Below are positions 42,925 through 53,125 of a stretch of DNA of 59,410 bases, piece by piece. The position numbers were made by a program, and so were the translations under genes. The notes beneath the pieces are model-generated. The model saw nothing but the letters and a program-made list of their open reading frames with translations, ran no database searches and had not been told where the DNA came from. The DNA comes from Saccharicrinis sp. Its GTDB lineage: Bacteria > Bacteroidota > Bacteroidia > Bacteroidales > Marinilabiliaceae. Location: the NCBI GenBank assembly GCA_024635555.1, contig JAGXIO010000149.1:1-59410 (forward strand), in the 5' to 3' direction. The first letter of the stretch is position 1. Every line of letters starts with the position of its first letter.

Positions 42925-45561
42925 TTATTTCTCAAGTTCAATTGTTTTTCCTGTCACCTTCATTTTCTTAGAAATCACCTCAGTTGCTCCTGCTTTTGAG
43001 TCTGGCTGTTTGCCACCAACAGAGATAATAAAAACTCCAGGTTCTACTACTCTCTTATTTTTGTTGTCAATCATTGATAATTGATAAGGAGTTAATTCAA
43101 AGTTTACCGTTTTGCTTTCGCCGCTTTTCAGCTCAATTCGTTTAAAATCTGCCAATTGCCGGATAGGGCGGGGCGTTGTTGCTTTTTCATCAGTAATATA
43201 GAGTTGAATAACCTCTTCCCCATCCATTTGTCCTGTATTGCTTACATCGATAGAAATGCTTATCGGCTTCCCATTTTCCACAGCCTTTGGCAGGATTAAA
43301 TTATTGTAGCTGAAAGATGTATAGCTAAGTCCATATCCAAATTTATAAAGTGGTTCGTCCCTGAAATAACGGTAGGTGCGCCCTTCCATATTATAATTCT
43401 CAAATGCCGGCAACTGATCTACAGATTTGTAGTAAGTTACCGGCAGGCGTCCAGCAGGATTATAATCTCCAAATAATACATCTGCAACAGCATTCCCGCC
43501 TTGCTGACCGGCATAACCTGCTTGTAAAATGGCATCAAGATGCTCATCGGCCCAATTAATTGCCATTGCACTGCCGGTCATTAAAACAAGTACTACAGGT
43601 TTCCCGGTTGCTTTGATGGCTTTCATCAATTCTATTTGTTCTTTGGGGAGTTTTAAACTGGTTCTATCACCTTTGTCAAACCCATCCAACCCAACAGGCA
43701 TATCACCACCTTCTTCTCCTTCAAGTCGCTGAGAGAGTCCCAGAACCAAAACAACTGCATCGGCTTTTTCTGCTGTAGAAACTGCATCGGCAATCATGTT
43801 GGTTTTTGGTGTTGCCCACAATAATTTAGCATCGCCATCACCGGTGAAATTGGCATATTTGAAAATAATTTTATAGCGTCTTCCAGCTTCCAGCTCAATT
43901 GATTTTTCCTTGTGCATAGCATGGTGTTCATTATTTACTTCAAAAATCTGCTGCCCATTTAATTCGACCTCTATAAGTGGCATAGCCCAGCTGCCAATTT
44001 GATAGGTGCCTGAAACAGGAGGAACTAAATAACCTGTCCACCTTACCGAGTAATTGTCGTCTTGAAATTTAGGAGATGGAGTATTTTGCTCCCAATAGAA
44101 ATTGATCTGATCGTCGGTTCGGGTGAAAACGGGTGTGCCTTCCCAGTTTTTATTATCAAAATATTCTCCAATTAATCCCTGCTTTCCAGTTTCTGTCTGG
44201 AAATAAATGGAAGGGATGATCTCCAGATTCGAAATTCCACTTGCCAAATTGCTGCCTTCAGCATAAGTTACTTGTATTTCAGGCTCAACTTTATTCCGGA
44301 TACCTTCTAGTACAGTGATTGGGTGTTTTGCGATCCCATTGTAATTGCCGACCAAGGATTCCCAGTTATTGGCATTAGGACCAATTACTGCAATTCGTTT
44401 AAGATCTTTTGAAAGCGGTAAAATATGATTTTCATTTTTTAAGAGTACAATACTCTTTTGGGCAGCTAATCTTGCCAGACTATTATTTTCATCAGAGCAA
44501 TTGGCAGAGTATGGTATTAGCGCATATGGAACTTGCTTATCAGGATCGAACATGCCAAGTTTAAATCGGGCTGTAAATAATCGCTCAACACTTTTATCAA
44601 TCTCATCTTCAATTAAAAGTCCTTTGCTTATTGCCTCTCCCAAGTCTTTGTAGGCAATGCCACAATTAAGGTCAGTACCGGCTTTTACTGCCATAGAAGA
44701 TGCTTCAGCTGCATTTTTCGCTGTAGTTTGGAAAGTGTAGAAATCCCTGATTGCCCAACAATCAGAAACAATATAACCTTTGAATCCCCAATCGTTTCGA
44801 AGTATATTGTAAAGAAATGGATTCGCACAACAAGGTACTCCACCGAATAAATTATAGGCCCCCATTACGGAATATACGCCACCATCTTTTATTAAGGTTT
44901 TAAAAGCCGGCAAATAGGTTTCGTAGAGATCAACATCAGAAACCTGTGCGTTAAATTCGTGTCGAAGTTTTTCTGGTCCTGAATGAACGGCATAATGTTT
45001 GGCTGTGGCAACAACTTTAAGATATTTCTCATCATCACCTTGTAATCCTCTTACAAATTGTGTCCCAAGCTGTCCGGTTAAATATGGATCTTCTCCATAA
45101 GTTTCATGCCCACGACCCCAGCGGGGATCACGAAAAATATTGATGTTTGGAGACCACATGGTCAGACCCTGATAAATACCTCTTTGCCCGCCTCTTACAA
45201 ATTCATGGTGTTTTGCCCGTGCTTCGTCTGAAATAGCAGTGGCAACATTAAAAACGAGATCTTTGTCCCATGAGGCTGCAATGGTAATTGATTGAGGAAA
45301 AACCGTAGCGTAACCTGCTCGGGCAACACCATGTAAGGCCTCGTTCCACCAATTATATTCGGGAATACTTAATCTGGGAATGGCCGGAGCATTATAGAGC
45401 ATTTGACCGACCTTTTCTTCCAAAGTCATTTGAGAAACCAGAATGTCAACACGTTGCTCTATTGGCAGGTTAGTATCCATAAACGAAAAATCAACCTCCG
45501 ATTGAGCGTAGATGCTTATGTTTATAAAAATCAGGACTAAGACTATAATGCTATTTTTCAT
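42925..45561 (-). CDS. GH3 glycoside hydrolase with PA14 insert (beta-glucosidase/xylosidase type)
   Basis: From ATG 45561 the protein has 878 residues with a signal peptide ending ...IYAQ (a longer frame opens at 45588). The GH3 barrel shows RWGRGHETYGEDPYLTG, VVATAKHYAVHSGPEK and the nucleophile in GYIVSDCWAIRDF near residue 266. A PA14-type carbohydrate-binding insert lies at about 455-600 (GLIGEYFDNKNWEGTPVF), followed by the second GH3 lobe (GNAVADVLFGDYNPAGRLP) and a C-terminal FnIII-like domain. It probably releases terminal glucose or xylose from oligosaccharides. Confidence 0.9.
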   Translation of the reverse strand: MKNSIIVLVLIFINISIYAQSEVDFSFMDTNLPIEQRVDILVSQMTLEEKVGQMLYNAPAIPRLSIPEYNWWNEALHGVARAGYATVFPQSITIAASWDKDLVFNVATAISDEARAKHHEFVRGGQRGIYQGLTMWSPNINIFRDPRWGRGHETYGEDPYLTGQLGTQFVRGLQGDDEKYLKVVATAKHYAVHSGPEKLRHEFNAQVSDVDLYETYLPAFKTLIKDGGVYSVMGAYNLFGGVPCCANPFLYNILRNDWGFKGYIVSDCWAIRDFYTFQTTAKNAAEASSMAVKAGTDLNCGIAYKDLGEAISKGLLIEDEIDKSVERLFTARFKLGMFDPDKQVPYALIPYSANCSDENNSLARLAAQKSIVLLKNENHILPLSKDLKRIAVIGPNANNWESLVGNYNGIAKHPITVLEGIRNKVEPEIQVTYAEGSNLASGISNLEIIPSIYFQTETGKQGLIGEYFDNKNWEGTPVFTRTDDQINFYWEQNTPSPKFQDDNYSVRWTGYLVPPVSGTYQIGSWAMPLIEVELNGQQIFEVNNEHHAMHKEKSIELEAGRRYKIIFKYANFTGDGDAKLLWATPKTNMIADAVSTAEKADAVVLVLGLSQRLEGEEGGDMPVGLDGFDKGDRTSLKLPKEQIELMKAIKATGKPVVLVLMTGSAMAINWADEHLDAILQAGYAGQQGGNAVADVLFGDYNPAGRLPVTYYKSVDQLPAFENYNMEGRTYRYFRDEPLYKFGYGLSYTSFSYNNLILPKAVENGKPISISIDVSNTGQMDGEEVIQLYITDEKATTPRPIRQLADFKRIELKSGESKTVNFELTPYQLSMIDNKNKRVVEPGVFIISVGGKQPDSKAGATEVISKKMKVTGKTIELEK

Positions 45562-45606
45562 TCTAAAATGTTTTTTATTGTTATACATTGTTGTTTAAGG
45601 ATAATG

Positions 45607-46980
45607 CTAGTTTATTAATATAATTAAGTAATCTTCTTCGGTGTTGATGTATTCATCTTCAAGCTTCAAAATATTGTCCATATCTACCCATTTAGCCTGA
45701 AGAACATTCAGCACCTGAATATCCAATGGAGATATTTTTTCGGAAAATTTTACTTTTCCTTTTTCAGGAATAAACAATACATACTGCCCCGCTTTTAAAT
45801 TGCGCACATACATTTCATTGCCAAATTCTGAATAATTTGTTGTATCAGGTCTACCCTCCAAAAGCTCACACTCTGCTTCGAGCATTCTTATACTTTTTAT
45901 GACATTCTTTGAAATTGGACTCCATCCCAGACCAGAAGTGGGCCGGTGAAAACGCGTTGAAGCGCATCCCATTAAAACATTTCGGACATAACATTCAATT
46001 GCATTATTGGTTGTTTGGTGTTTACCTCCGTCGGCACCATACACTTTTATGTTTGTTACGTGACGCAAACAGTCTCGTTGTTCTAATCGTTTAAACTGTT
46101 GGATTCCATCAAACCAGTGTTTGTAATCAGAGTTATGGTTATTTTGACTAATCTCTACAAAATCAAAAACTTCAGGATTAAAAAAGGATTCGGAGTGTAA
46201 TGGGTGCTCTAAATTCCAGGGATCCCACATTTCTGTTACATAAACCTCTTTATCGTAATCATACTTAGCTTTGTCTTTAATATAAATTGCCCAAAATTTC
46301 GCCCAGTCAGAATTCGCCGAGGTTTCATTATCCATGCAGTATAATACATTGTTATACTTCAGAGAAACGGATAAAAGTTTATCGACAAAAGCTTGCTGGT
46401 ATCCCAATAAAACAGGTGTACAAAGTTGTGATGGGACCGATCTAAAAAAATCATTCATTCGAACCGCTGGATGATCTGAAAATTCGCTGTCGAGTTTCGA
46501 ACGTAATTCATTATAGTTTTTATTGTTTCTGGGATTATAGGGATTTATTTGCCAGACTTCATTATGGAAATCGAAAGTGGCCCATACTTCAATCTGAACA
46601 ATTACATCCCTTTCAGAACAATAGGATAGGAAGTCGTCAAATCTCTTCCAGTATTCAGGATTAAATACACGCAGGTTATACAAGCCATCTTCTTCCTGTT
46701 TAAATGCCCAAACATTACCACTATCTCTGCTCGACATAGTACAGCGAATATAATTTCCTCCAACGCTGGCCATCGAATCAATTTCCGGCCATATTGAGCT
46801 GGTCTGAAAGGGGTTATCCTCATTAGAGCCTCCCAACAATAGAACCTTCTCTCCGTTGTACAAAAAGTATCCGTTCTCATTAGGTGAAATAGAAATGCCC
46901 TCAATTTCAATTTCATTATTGCATCCGGTAAGAATGCAAAATGCGAATAAAATACTTAGTAAATAAATTAAATTTCTCAT
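45607..46980 (-). CDS. Putative (beta/alpha)8 glycoside hydrolase, clan-A-like lipoprotein
   Basis: From ATG 46980 the protein has 457 residues (an ATG five codons upstream is also possible) with a lipoprotein signal ending CILTGC. The body opens NGYFLYNGEKVLLLGGSNED, like DUF4038/GH140-type hydrolases, and has barrel strands FDDFLSYCSERDVIVQIEVW, NVLYCMDNETSANS (possible acid/base Glu near 216) and VYVTEMWDPWNLEHP (possible nucleophile near 248). A small C-terminal beta domain follows. The family is not certain; activity on the island's glycan is inferred from location. Confidence 0.7.
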   Translation of the reverse strand: MRNLIYLLSILFAFCILTGCNNEIEIEGISISPNENGYFLYNGEKVLLLGGSNEDNPFQTSSIWPEIDSMASVGGNYIRCTMSSRDSGNVWAFKQEEDGLYNLRVFNPEYWKRFDDFLSYCSERDVIVQIEVWATFDFHNEVWQINPYNPRNNKNYNELRSKLDSEFSDHPAVRMNDFFRSVPSQLCTPVLLGYQQAFVDKLLSVSLKYNNVLYCMDNETSANSDWAKFWAIYIKDKAKYDYDKEVYVTEMWDPWNLEHPLHSESFFNPEVFDFVEISQNNHNSDYKHWFDGIQQFKRLEQRDCLRHVTNIKVYGADGGKHQTTNNAIECYVRNVLMGCASTRFHRPTSGLGWSPISKNVIKSIRMLEAECELLEGRPDTTNYSEFGNEMYVRNLKAGQYVLFIPEKGKVKFSEKISPLDIQVLNVLQAKWVDMDNILKLEDEYINTEEDYLIILIN

Positions 46981-47003
46981 TGCCTTAATTTTCATACATT
47001 GTA

Positions 47004-48818
47004 TTATTTCTTCGTTAAATTAAATTGTAGTTTACCACTAAAAATGTTCGCAATTGGACCGGCTGTACTTGTTCTCCTTCTATTTCCGAAAAAATCCATT
47101 TTTACCAATACTTCATTATCAAAAGGAGAAACTGCGTTGCCCAGACTGATGCTTAAATAGTGGGTATCCTTATTAAAAAAGACTTCCATTTCTGTTAAAT
47201 GGCTATTTGTATCCCAGTTTTCTTTCTGCCAGTTTTCTATCCACAAACAGCTTTTAGAGTCTATTAAATTATAATCATGAACATTCTCTTTATTTTGTAT
47301 AATTGGCGAGTTCTGTACATTATAAAATATATTGTTGACCATCTTATTGTCTTTTGAGCTCAGCTGTGTGCCATTGAGTGACCTGTTGGTATTAACCCTT
47401 GAAGAAATTGCCGTATTCGTATTTCCGAAGAAGTTGTTACAAACCATAGATAAATCTGTATCGTATAGCGACACTGCAAAAGTTCCAATATCCCAAAAGA
47501 AATTATTGTCAATCAGATTAGGAACCTGAGAAGCTTCGATAAATACAGCTCCATTGTAATTTGGTGCAATATCATAAATAATATTTCTGGTAATTCTTGA
47601 GTTTCTGATATCCCAGTCAAACCATATAGCACTGGCTCCTTCCACATCATGTATAATATTGTCGGAAGTCAATGAATTTCGAACTACCAGAATTTTTATT
47701 GCTGAGCATTCCCAGTATCGTTCAACATTTTGCCAGCCAATGTGATGAATATGGTTTTTATAGATCAGTGAATTTGAAACATCATGTCCCTGAATACCAC
47801 CTGTGCCGCAATCGTAAACCTCGTTATTTCTAATAATAAAGCCTCCTTTGTGATTCTTTGCCAATTGGTTTTCTTCTTTGCTTGAAGCCCGGATTTCTTT
47901 CACCCTTGCTCCGGCTTCAATCCCAACGGAATTGCATTGCCTGACAATATTATTTTCAATGATCCAATTCTCGCCGCCATTTACAAAAACGGCACCCGTT
48001 CCCACACGAGGGAAACCATTTCCGGCTTTTTCAAACTCCAAACCATTTATATGAATATATGATAATCCCGGTTTCAGCGGTTTAAAAAGTTGTTGGTAAG
48101 CTGTAATTTCCATGATCGCTTCATTGGGGTTCATTTTGTCGAATGGATGAATATGAATAATATCACCCCCATCCTGAACCCAAAACGTGCCGGGCATGCG
48201 AATCAGGTCTATATATTCAGCCATTTGATTTAAACGTTTACCATTCTGAAAAATCATTCCCCGGGGTAATGAATATGGCAACCTGTTTTTCCAGTCTTCA
48301 GCCCAGGGCATTAATTCTATGTCTGCCTCACTGGCATTTTCAATTTTGAAGGGACTGGGCTCATTAAAATAATTTTCATGCAGTGGTGCCTGCCACAATT
48401 TATGGGAAAAAGGCTGACCATTTGGGGAGATTGAAGTTATCCACTGCTCTTTCAATACTATTGCACCGGAAACGATAACCCTCGCTCCTTTTTCTGCCTG
48501 ATAACAAATCATTTTAGAATTGGAAAAACCACCTTTTACCGGTTGAGTCATTTCGCGATAAATGCCTGAGCTTATTATAACTTTCTCTCCGGGTTGAAGC
48601 ACTTCAGCTGCCTTGCTGATAGTTTCAAAAGGCATATCCTGAGTTCCAGGATTAGCATCAGATGCCATGTTGTGGTTTTGATTTACGTAATAGGTCTTTG
48701 AATATAGCGTTACATCTTCCCAAACCTGAAAAGAGCTTCCATCCGGCAAGGTGAAATCCTGCTGTGCAAAGCCCATTTTCAAAGCAAAAAGGAACAGGAA
48801 AAACAATTTTATTCTCAT
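47004..48818 (-). CDS. Right-handed parallel beta-helix protein, exported
   Basis: Starting from ATG 48818 the protein has 604 residues and a signal peptide ending ...MGFAQQ; the frame extends to 48908, but those codons are the tail of an SGNH remnant. TYYVNQNHNMASDANPGTQD, PFETISKAAEVL and VIISSGIYREM are the DUF1565-like opening, followed by repeated N-x-I/V beta-helix rungs (IIENNIVRQCNS, FIIRNNEVYD, LIDNNFFWD). It could be a polysaccharide lyase or hydrolase; catalytic residues were not identified. Confidence 0.82.
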   Translation of the reverse strand: MRIKLFFLFLFALKMGFAQQDFTLPDGSSFQVWEDVTLYSKTYYVNQNHNMASDANPGTQDMPFETISKAAEVLQPGEKVIISSGIYREMTQPVKGGFSNSKMICYQAEKGARVIVSGAIVLKEQWITSISPNGQPFSHKLWQAPLHENYFNEPSPFKIENASEADIELMPWAEDWKNRLPYSLPRGMIFQNGKRLNQMAEYIDLIRMPGTFWVQDGGDIIHIHPFDKMNPNEAIMEITAYQQLFKPLKPGLSYIHINGLEFEKAGNGFPRVGTGAVFVNGGENWIIENNIVRQCNSVGIEAGARVKEIRASSKEENQLAKNHKGGFIIRNNEVYDCGTGGIQGHDVSNSLIYKNHIHHIGWQNVERYWECSAIKILVVRNSLTSDNIIHDVEGASAIWFDWDIRNSRITRNIIYDIAPNYNGAVFIEASQVPNLIDNNFFWDIGTFAVSLYDTDLSMVCNNFFGNTNTAISSRVNTNRSLNGTQLSSKDNKMVNNIFYNVQNSPIIQNKENVHDYNLIDSKSCLWIENWQKENWDTNSHLTEMEVFFNKDTHYLSISLGNAVSPFDNEVLVKMDFFGNRRRTSTAGPIANIFSGKLQFNLTKK

Positions 48819-48889
48819 TTTATTTTCTGTTTTACAGTTATTTCTTATGCTAAACTTACTATTTATTGGTTTTTTAACTTCAAAAGAAA

Positions 48890-49110
48890 ATCTTTTAGAA
48901 GCTACCACATCTCCTATCTTTTCACTTGATTCATCTGGATAATGAATACCATCCTACTTCATTCCAGAATCTCCAATTTCTTCTTTTACAAAGCTGTAAA
49001 GGTCGTTCACCGAAATATCATATAGCTCATTGTTTTGCATTTTTAAAGTTGATGCCAGCAAGGAATTACCCAAAGCAATTCCTGCAAGATAAAGCAGTAG
49101 TTTGTTTTAT
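48890..49110 (-). pseudogene. SGNH hydrolase C-terminal remnant
   Basis: The minus strand gives LYDISVNDLYSFVKEEIGD, then GMK, a TAG stop, and DGIHYPDESSEKIGDVVAS. The D-G-x-H-Y motif with following G-D-x-V is the Asp-His end of SGNH hydrolases. The nucleophile half is absent. It fills the otherwise gene-free stretch between the beta-helix protein and the next sulfatase. Confidence 0.6.
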
Positions 49111-49134
49111 GAAATTCTTTCTATGCATATTAAT

Positions 49135-50766
49135 CTATTTTTCTTGAGCTTTTTTCATTTCTTCAGGAGAAAAAACCCCCACTTTTTTAGCCCAATTCTC
49201 ATAAAGCTTGTTCATCTCCAGAACCTGTTCCGGATTTTGCTTAGAAAGATCATCATGTTCTGCTGGATCTTGAGCCATATTATAAAGTTCCCATTTATTA
49301 TCAACTCCCTTTTTATCAAGAATCTTATAGGCCGAAACAAGTTTCCAATCACCAATTCTTATGGCTTTATTAAATTGATGTTCCCAAAAGATTGTATCTC
49401 TGGTAACAGATTCATCACCAAAAAAAGCAGGCAGTAAAGATATTCCTTCAATGGGTGTAATTTCTCTTTCTCCTATTTTCTCTGGATATTCGGTTCCTGT
49501 AAATTCTAAAATAGTAGGCATTAAATCGGTAATATAACCAACTGTTTTTGTGTTAATATCCCCTGCGGGTACTTTTCCCGTATAATGCACTATTAAAGGA
49601 GTTGCAATTCCTCCCTGATGTAAGTATGATTTAAAATAACTGAACGGAGTGTTGCTAACATTTGCCCATGGTGTTCCATAGCTAGGAAATGATCGCTCAC
49701 TTCCGGGTAGTCCATCTGTTGGATGATCAGACCATGGGGCGTTTTTGGGTACCGGATTTTCAAAGCTCCCACCATTGTCAGATAAAAATATGATCATGGT
49801 ATTTTCCAATTGTCCTGTTTCTTGTAGTGTTTTATAGACCTGACCAATACCCTCATCCAGATTTTCCATAACAGCAGCATATAAGGCCATTTTCAGATCC
49901 CATTCCACTTTAACTGAATCAGATAAAGAAATCCAGGCAGGTACTGAATGGAATCGTTCCGAAAGAACATAACGATCATCAATTATACCTATCTCTTTCA
50001 TTTTCTCAAATCGATGAGTTCTTAGGCTATCCCACCCGATCAGGAATTTACCCCGGTATTTGTCTATATCTTCTTGTGGTGCATGAAGCGGCCAATGTGG
50101 TGCATTGTAAGCTAAATACATAAAAAAGGGTTCAGATTGATCATGATGCTTTAAAAAAGAATTAGCCGTATCGGTAAATGCAGAAGTGGCATAAAATTCT
50201 TCTCCAATTTCATATTCTTCTCCGTTATAAGTTAACTCTAGCGAGTCCTGTCCTTCAACCCAGGGCCAATTATTATAATAATTCATTGCTCCCTCAATAA
50301 GCGTGAAAAATTTGTTGAATCCTTTTTTATCAGGCCAAGAATCTCTTTCGTTTCCCACATGCCATTTACCTACTTGATATGTTTTGTAACCATTTAGTGA
50401 AAGCAACTCAGCAATAGTAGTCGCATTATCCATTATTTTACCACGGTACGATGGAATATGTCTATCTCGATTTTGATGCCCCATACCTGCTTGATGAGGA
50501 TACAGTCCTGTTAATAAAGCTGCACGTGAAGGACAACATCGCGCTGCATTATTAAATTGTGTCATCCGCATACCATGCTGTGCTAACTTGTCTATGTTAG
50601 GTGTAGGTATTTCACTCCCAAAACAACTGATGTCGGAATAACCCATGTCATCAACTAAAATTATTAACACATTAGGTTTTTCTAATTGCATTGATGGATT
50701 AGAATTACATGCAATCAGACCTAAAGCCATTAATGTTAATACAGTTTTCAAATTAATTCTTAGCAT
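49135..50766 (-). CDS. Formylglycine-dependent sulfatase (S1 family), lipoprotein
   Basis: The 543-residue protein has a lipoprotein signal ending GLIACNS. Active-site landmarks are ILVDDMGYSDISCFG, the maturation motif RCCPSRAALLTG near residue 77 (C-x-P-S-R), GKWHVG and FLSDNGGSFENPV. The two consecutive Cys are unusual, but the second fits the C-x-x-R spacing badly and the first is the likely formylglycine site. It lies 17 bp downstream of a GH3 fragment on the same strand. Confidence 0.9.
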   Translation of the reverse strand: MLRINLKTVLTLMALGLIACNSNPSMQLEKPNVLIILVDDMGYSDISCFGSEIPTPNIDKLAQHGMRMTQFNNAARCCPSRAALLTGLYPHQAGMGHQNRDRHIPSYRGKIMDNATTIAELLSLNGYKTYQVGKWHVGNERDSWPDKKGFNKFFTLIEGAMNYYNNWPWVEGQDSLELTYNGEEYEIGEEFYATSAFTDTANSFLKHHDQSEPFFMYLAYNAPHWPLHAPQEDIDKYRGKFLIGWDSLRTHRFEKMKEIGIIDDRYVLSERFHSVPAWISLSDSVKVEWDLKMALYAAVMENLDEGIGQVYKTLQETGQLENTMIIFLSDNGGSFENPVPKNAPWSDHPTDGLPGSERSFPSYGTPWANVSNTPFSYFKSYLHQGGIATPLIVHYTGKVPAGDINTKTVGYITDLMPTILEFTGTEYPEKIGEREITPIEGISLLPAFFGDESVTRDTIFWEHQFNKAIRIGDWKLVSAYKILDKKGVDNKWELYNMAQDPAEHDDLSKQNPEQVLEMNKLYENWAKKVGVFSPEEMKKAQEK

Positions 50767-50783
50767 AACTAATTTCTTTTAGT

Positions 50784-51233
50784 CTAATAAATGCTGTTCC
50801 GATAAAATACTGTAAGCAAAACATATAAAAATAATTCTCTAAAATTGTCAGCATTGGCAAGAGTCACCCTTTCTTCTCCTAAACGACTAAAAAGTGCTTC
50901 TTTGATGGTCAGCATTTCATCAGGAAAAGCCAAATCGTCCTGGTTCCCCCACAAATAAGTCCAGCCACCTGTAAGTGACTGTTTCAAATTAGCTGTACTA
51001 CCGGCCAGAAATATGGATGTGGTATCATCCAGCGGTAATAAATTATTTCTATTACGCATCATAACAATTGATTCACGTACTGCCTGTCTTGCTTTTTCAT
51101 GGTATTCAGGATTTCCGTCCTGCCCAATCACACCAAGATTAAACCAGCGAACCAAAAAAAAAACAAAAACAATTCTCATTTTACTAAATTCTGTGCGAAA
51201 TTTATTACTACAAACTTCATATGGAAACAGCAC
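50784..51233 (-). pseudogene. GH3 glycoside hydrolase fragment
   Basis: The 149-codon frame contains EYHEKARQAVRESIVMMRNR, NNLLPLDDTTSIFLAGSTA and LTGGWTYLWGN, the linker and start of the second lobe of GH3 beta-glucosidases. The catalytic barrel before it and the remaining 300 residues after it are missing. A hydrophobic stretch (RIVFVFFLVRW) now precedes it. It is a deletion remnant rather than a working gene. Confidence 0.75.
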
Positions 51234-51276
51234 TAATATAAAATTTTCATATTTATCATTTTCAAATTAAAGCTTA

Positions 51277-52710
51277 CTACTGCTTATCTTTTGTTCTTTC
51301 AGCAAGCTGGTCTTTTACTTGAATCACTTCCGCTTTATGTTGCTTTACCATATTATCAATTGATTTAACCACTTCCGGGAACTGATCTGCTATATTGTAC
51401 TTTTCAGAAGGATCCACTTCAACATTAAAAAGAAGTGGATTTTCATGTATAATTTTATTGTCGTCCTTAGTATACCAGGTTTCAGTTATATAATGTAATT
51501 TATAAGCCCCTTGTCGGGCTGCATAAATGGTAGTCCCACGGTAATAAAACATATTCTTCCGTGGAGATTGCTCTAAATCAAATAAAACAGGGCACAAATC
51601 AAAACCATCCATTATTCGGTCTTCAGGGAGGTCAAGATTTGCCAATTTGCTGCAAACATTAAACAAATCAAGTGTTGACCCCATCTCGTCAATCACAGCA
51701 GGCTTTATTTTTCCTGGCCACCAAAAAATTGCCGGAACTCTCATACCTCCTTCCCAGGTGGTTCCTTTACCGTCATGCAACAAACCGGCTGATCCTCCGT
51801 GATCCTCATACCACAGCCATGGACCGTTGTCAGAAGTAAACACAACCAGGGTGTTTTTATCAAGCCCTGTTTCTTTTAAGGTTTCTATTATTTGTCCTAC
51901 GCCGTAATCAATCTCCTGAACCACATCTCCAAACAATCCTCTTTTTGATTTCCCAAGATGTTCTTCTGCGGCGAATAGGGGAACATGAGGAAGACTATGG
52001 GCAAGATACAAGAAGAATGGATGCTCCTTGTTTTCCTTGATAAATTTTATTGCTGCCTCATTATATCTTTTTGTCAATGTATTCTGATTTGCAGGCCTTT
52101 CAATTTCATCTTCATTCATTAAAAGTGGCACATTGAAATATTCTGGTTTAGCATTCCAAAAAGTCTCATGTTTTGACACTCCTTCCGGGCGATTATAATC
52201 CATATCATTGCTGTATGGAATTCCAAAATAGGAATCGAAACCATTATTGATAGGTAAAAACTTTTTTTGGTGACCAAGATGCCATTTTCCAATTGCAGCA
52301 GTAACATATCCACCCTTTTTTAATTGCTCCGCCAGGGTAATCTCTTTCTCAGGTATACCCCCCACAGAATTAGGAAACAGAACTCTGTTTTTATCACTGC
52401 ACATACCACTTCTTAAAGGATATCGACCCGTTAGAAGCCCTGCTCTGCTTGGAGTGCAAACAGAAGCTGCTACATAAAAGTTTGTCCATTTCTGGCCTTC
52501 AAAAGCCATTTTATCCAGTTGAGGTGTAATTATGGTTGGATGGCCGTAACAGGACAAATCACCATATCCCAGATCATCTGCAAAAATGATAATGACATTA
52601 GGCACTGATTTACTTCCTTCATCATCTCTGCTATAGTCAACAGACTTTGTTTGGCAACCAGAAATTGCTATGGATAATATTAAAACTGAAGCAATTAGTT
52701 TTGTTTTCAT
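51277..52710 (-). CDS. Formylglycine-dependent sulfatase (arylsulfatase A-like), lipoprotein
   Basis: The 477-residue protein has a lipoprotein signal ending SIAISGCQ. Landmarks are IIFADDLGYGDLSCYG, SVCTPSRAGLLTGRYPLRSG (C-x-P-x-R near residue 86), GKWHLGHQKKF, AHSLPHVPLF and FTSDNGPWLWYEDHGGSAG. It is closest in wording to arylsulfatase A/GALNS-like S1 enzymes. It is the last (rightmost) enzyme of the island and diverges from the broken sensor gene. Confidence 0.9.
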   Translation of the reverse strand: MKTKLIASVLILSIAISGCQTKSVDYSRDDEGSKSVPNVIIIFADDLGYGDLSCYGHPTIITPQLDKMAFEGQKWTNFYVAASVCTPSRAGLLTGRYPLRSGMCSDKNRVLFPNSVGGIPEKEITLAEQLKKGGYVTAAIGKWHLGHQKKFLPINNGFDSYFGIPYSNDMDYNRPEGVSKHETFWNAKPEYFNVPLLMNEDEIERPANQNTLTKRYNEAAIKFIKENKEHPFFLYLAHSLPHVPLFAAEEHLGKSKRGLFGDVVQEIDYGVGQIIETLKETGLDKNTLVVFTSDNGPWLWYEDHGGSAGLLHDGKGTTWEGGMRVPAIFWWPGKIKPAVIDEMGSTLDLFNVCSKLANLDLPEDRIMDGFDLCPVLFDLEQSPRKNMFYYRGTTIYAARQGAYKLHYITETWYTKDDNKIIHENPLLFNVEVDPSEKYNIADQFPEVVKSIDNMVKQHKAEVIQVKDQLAERTKDKQ

Positions 52711-53125
52711 TTTCTTATTTCGTTTTTAACTTTAATATTGATTTGGTATTCTCATCAAGGCTATCCCAAATATCGTTTATTGAGGCTCGGCACAGATTAC
52801 TTTTTAAAAATTCGGGGACAATTTTTTAGCGATATAATAATTTACCATAGGGTTTTCATTTTTCAAAGTTTTTTCATACGATTTAGATTATTAATTAAAA
52901 AATTTAGTCAGTGATTTCATACTGTAGATTTTATAGTGTAAAGTAACCACAGAAAAACAAAACGAAGGGGTAACGATGTTTCAATGAACAGCAATTCTGT
53001 TTCCTTTTAGATTTTTTTCATGCGAGATGAAACCAGAAGTGTAATTCTGATTCAAAAAAGTAGATACACATTTCCTGTATCTGTAAATAGGTGGAAATTT
53101 AGAAAAGCTTGTTAATTTTGTAAGA
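52711..53125. other. Divergent intergenic region
   Basis: There is no ORF or recognised RNA. The DNA is AT-rich and separates the sulfatase from the broken sensor. The promoter of the minus-strand island genes may lie here, but no confident TTTG/TAnnTTTG pair was found. Confidence 0.4.

Noticed and set aside
48926-49147. 73-codon plus-strand ORF
   Set aside because: It is antisense to the SGNH hydrolase remnant and lacks coding character.
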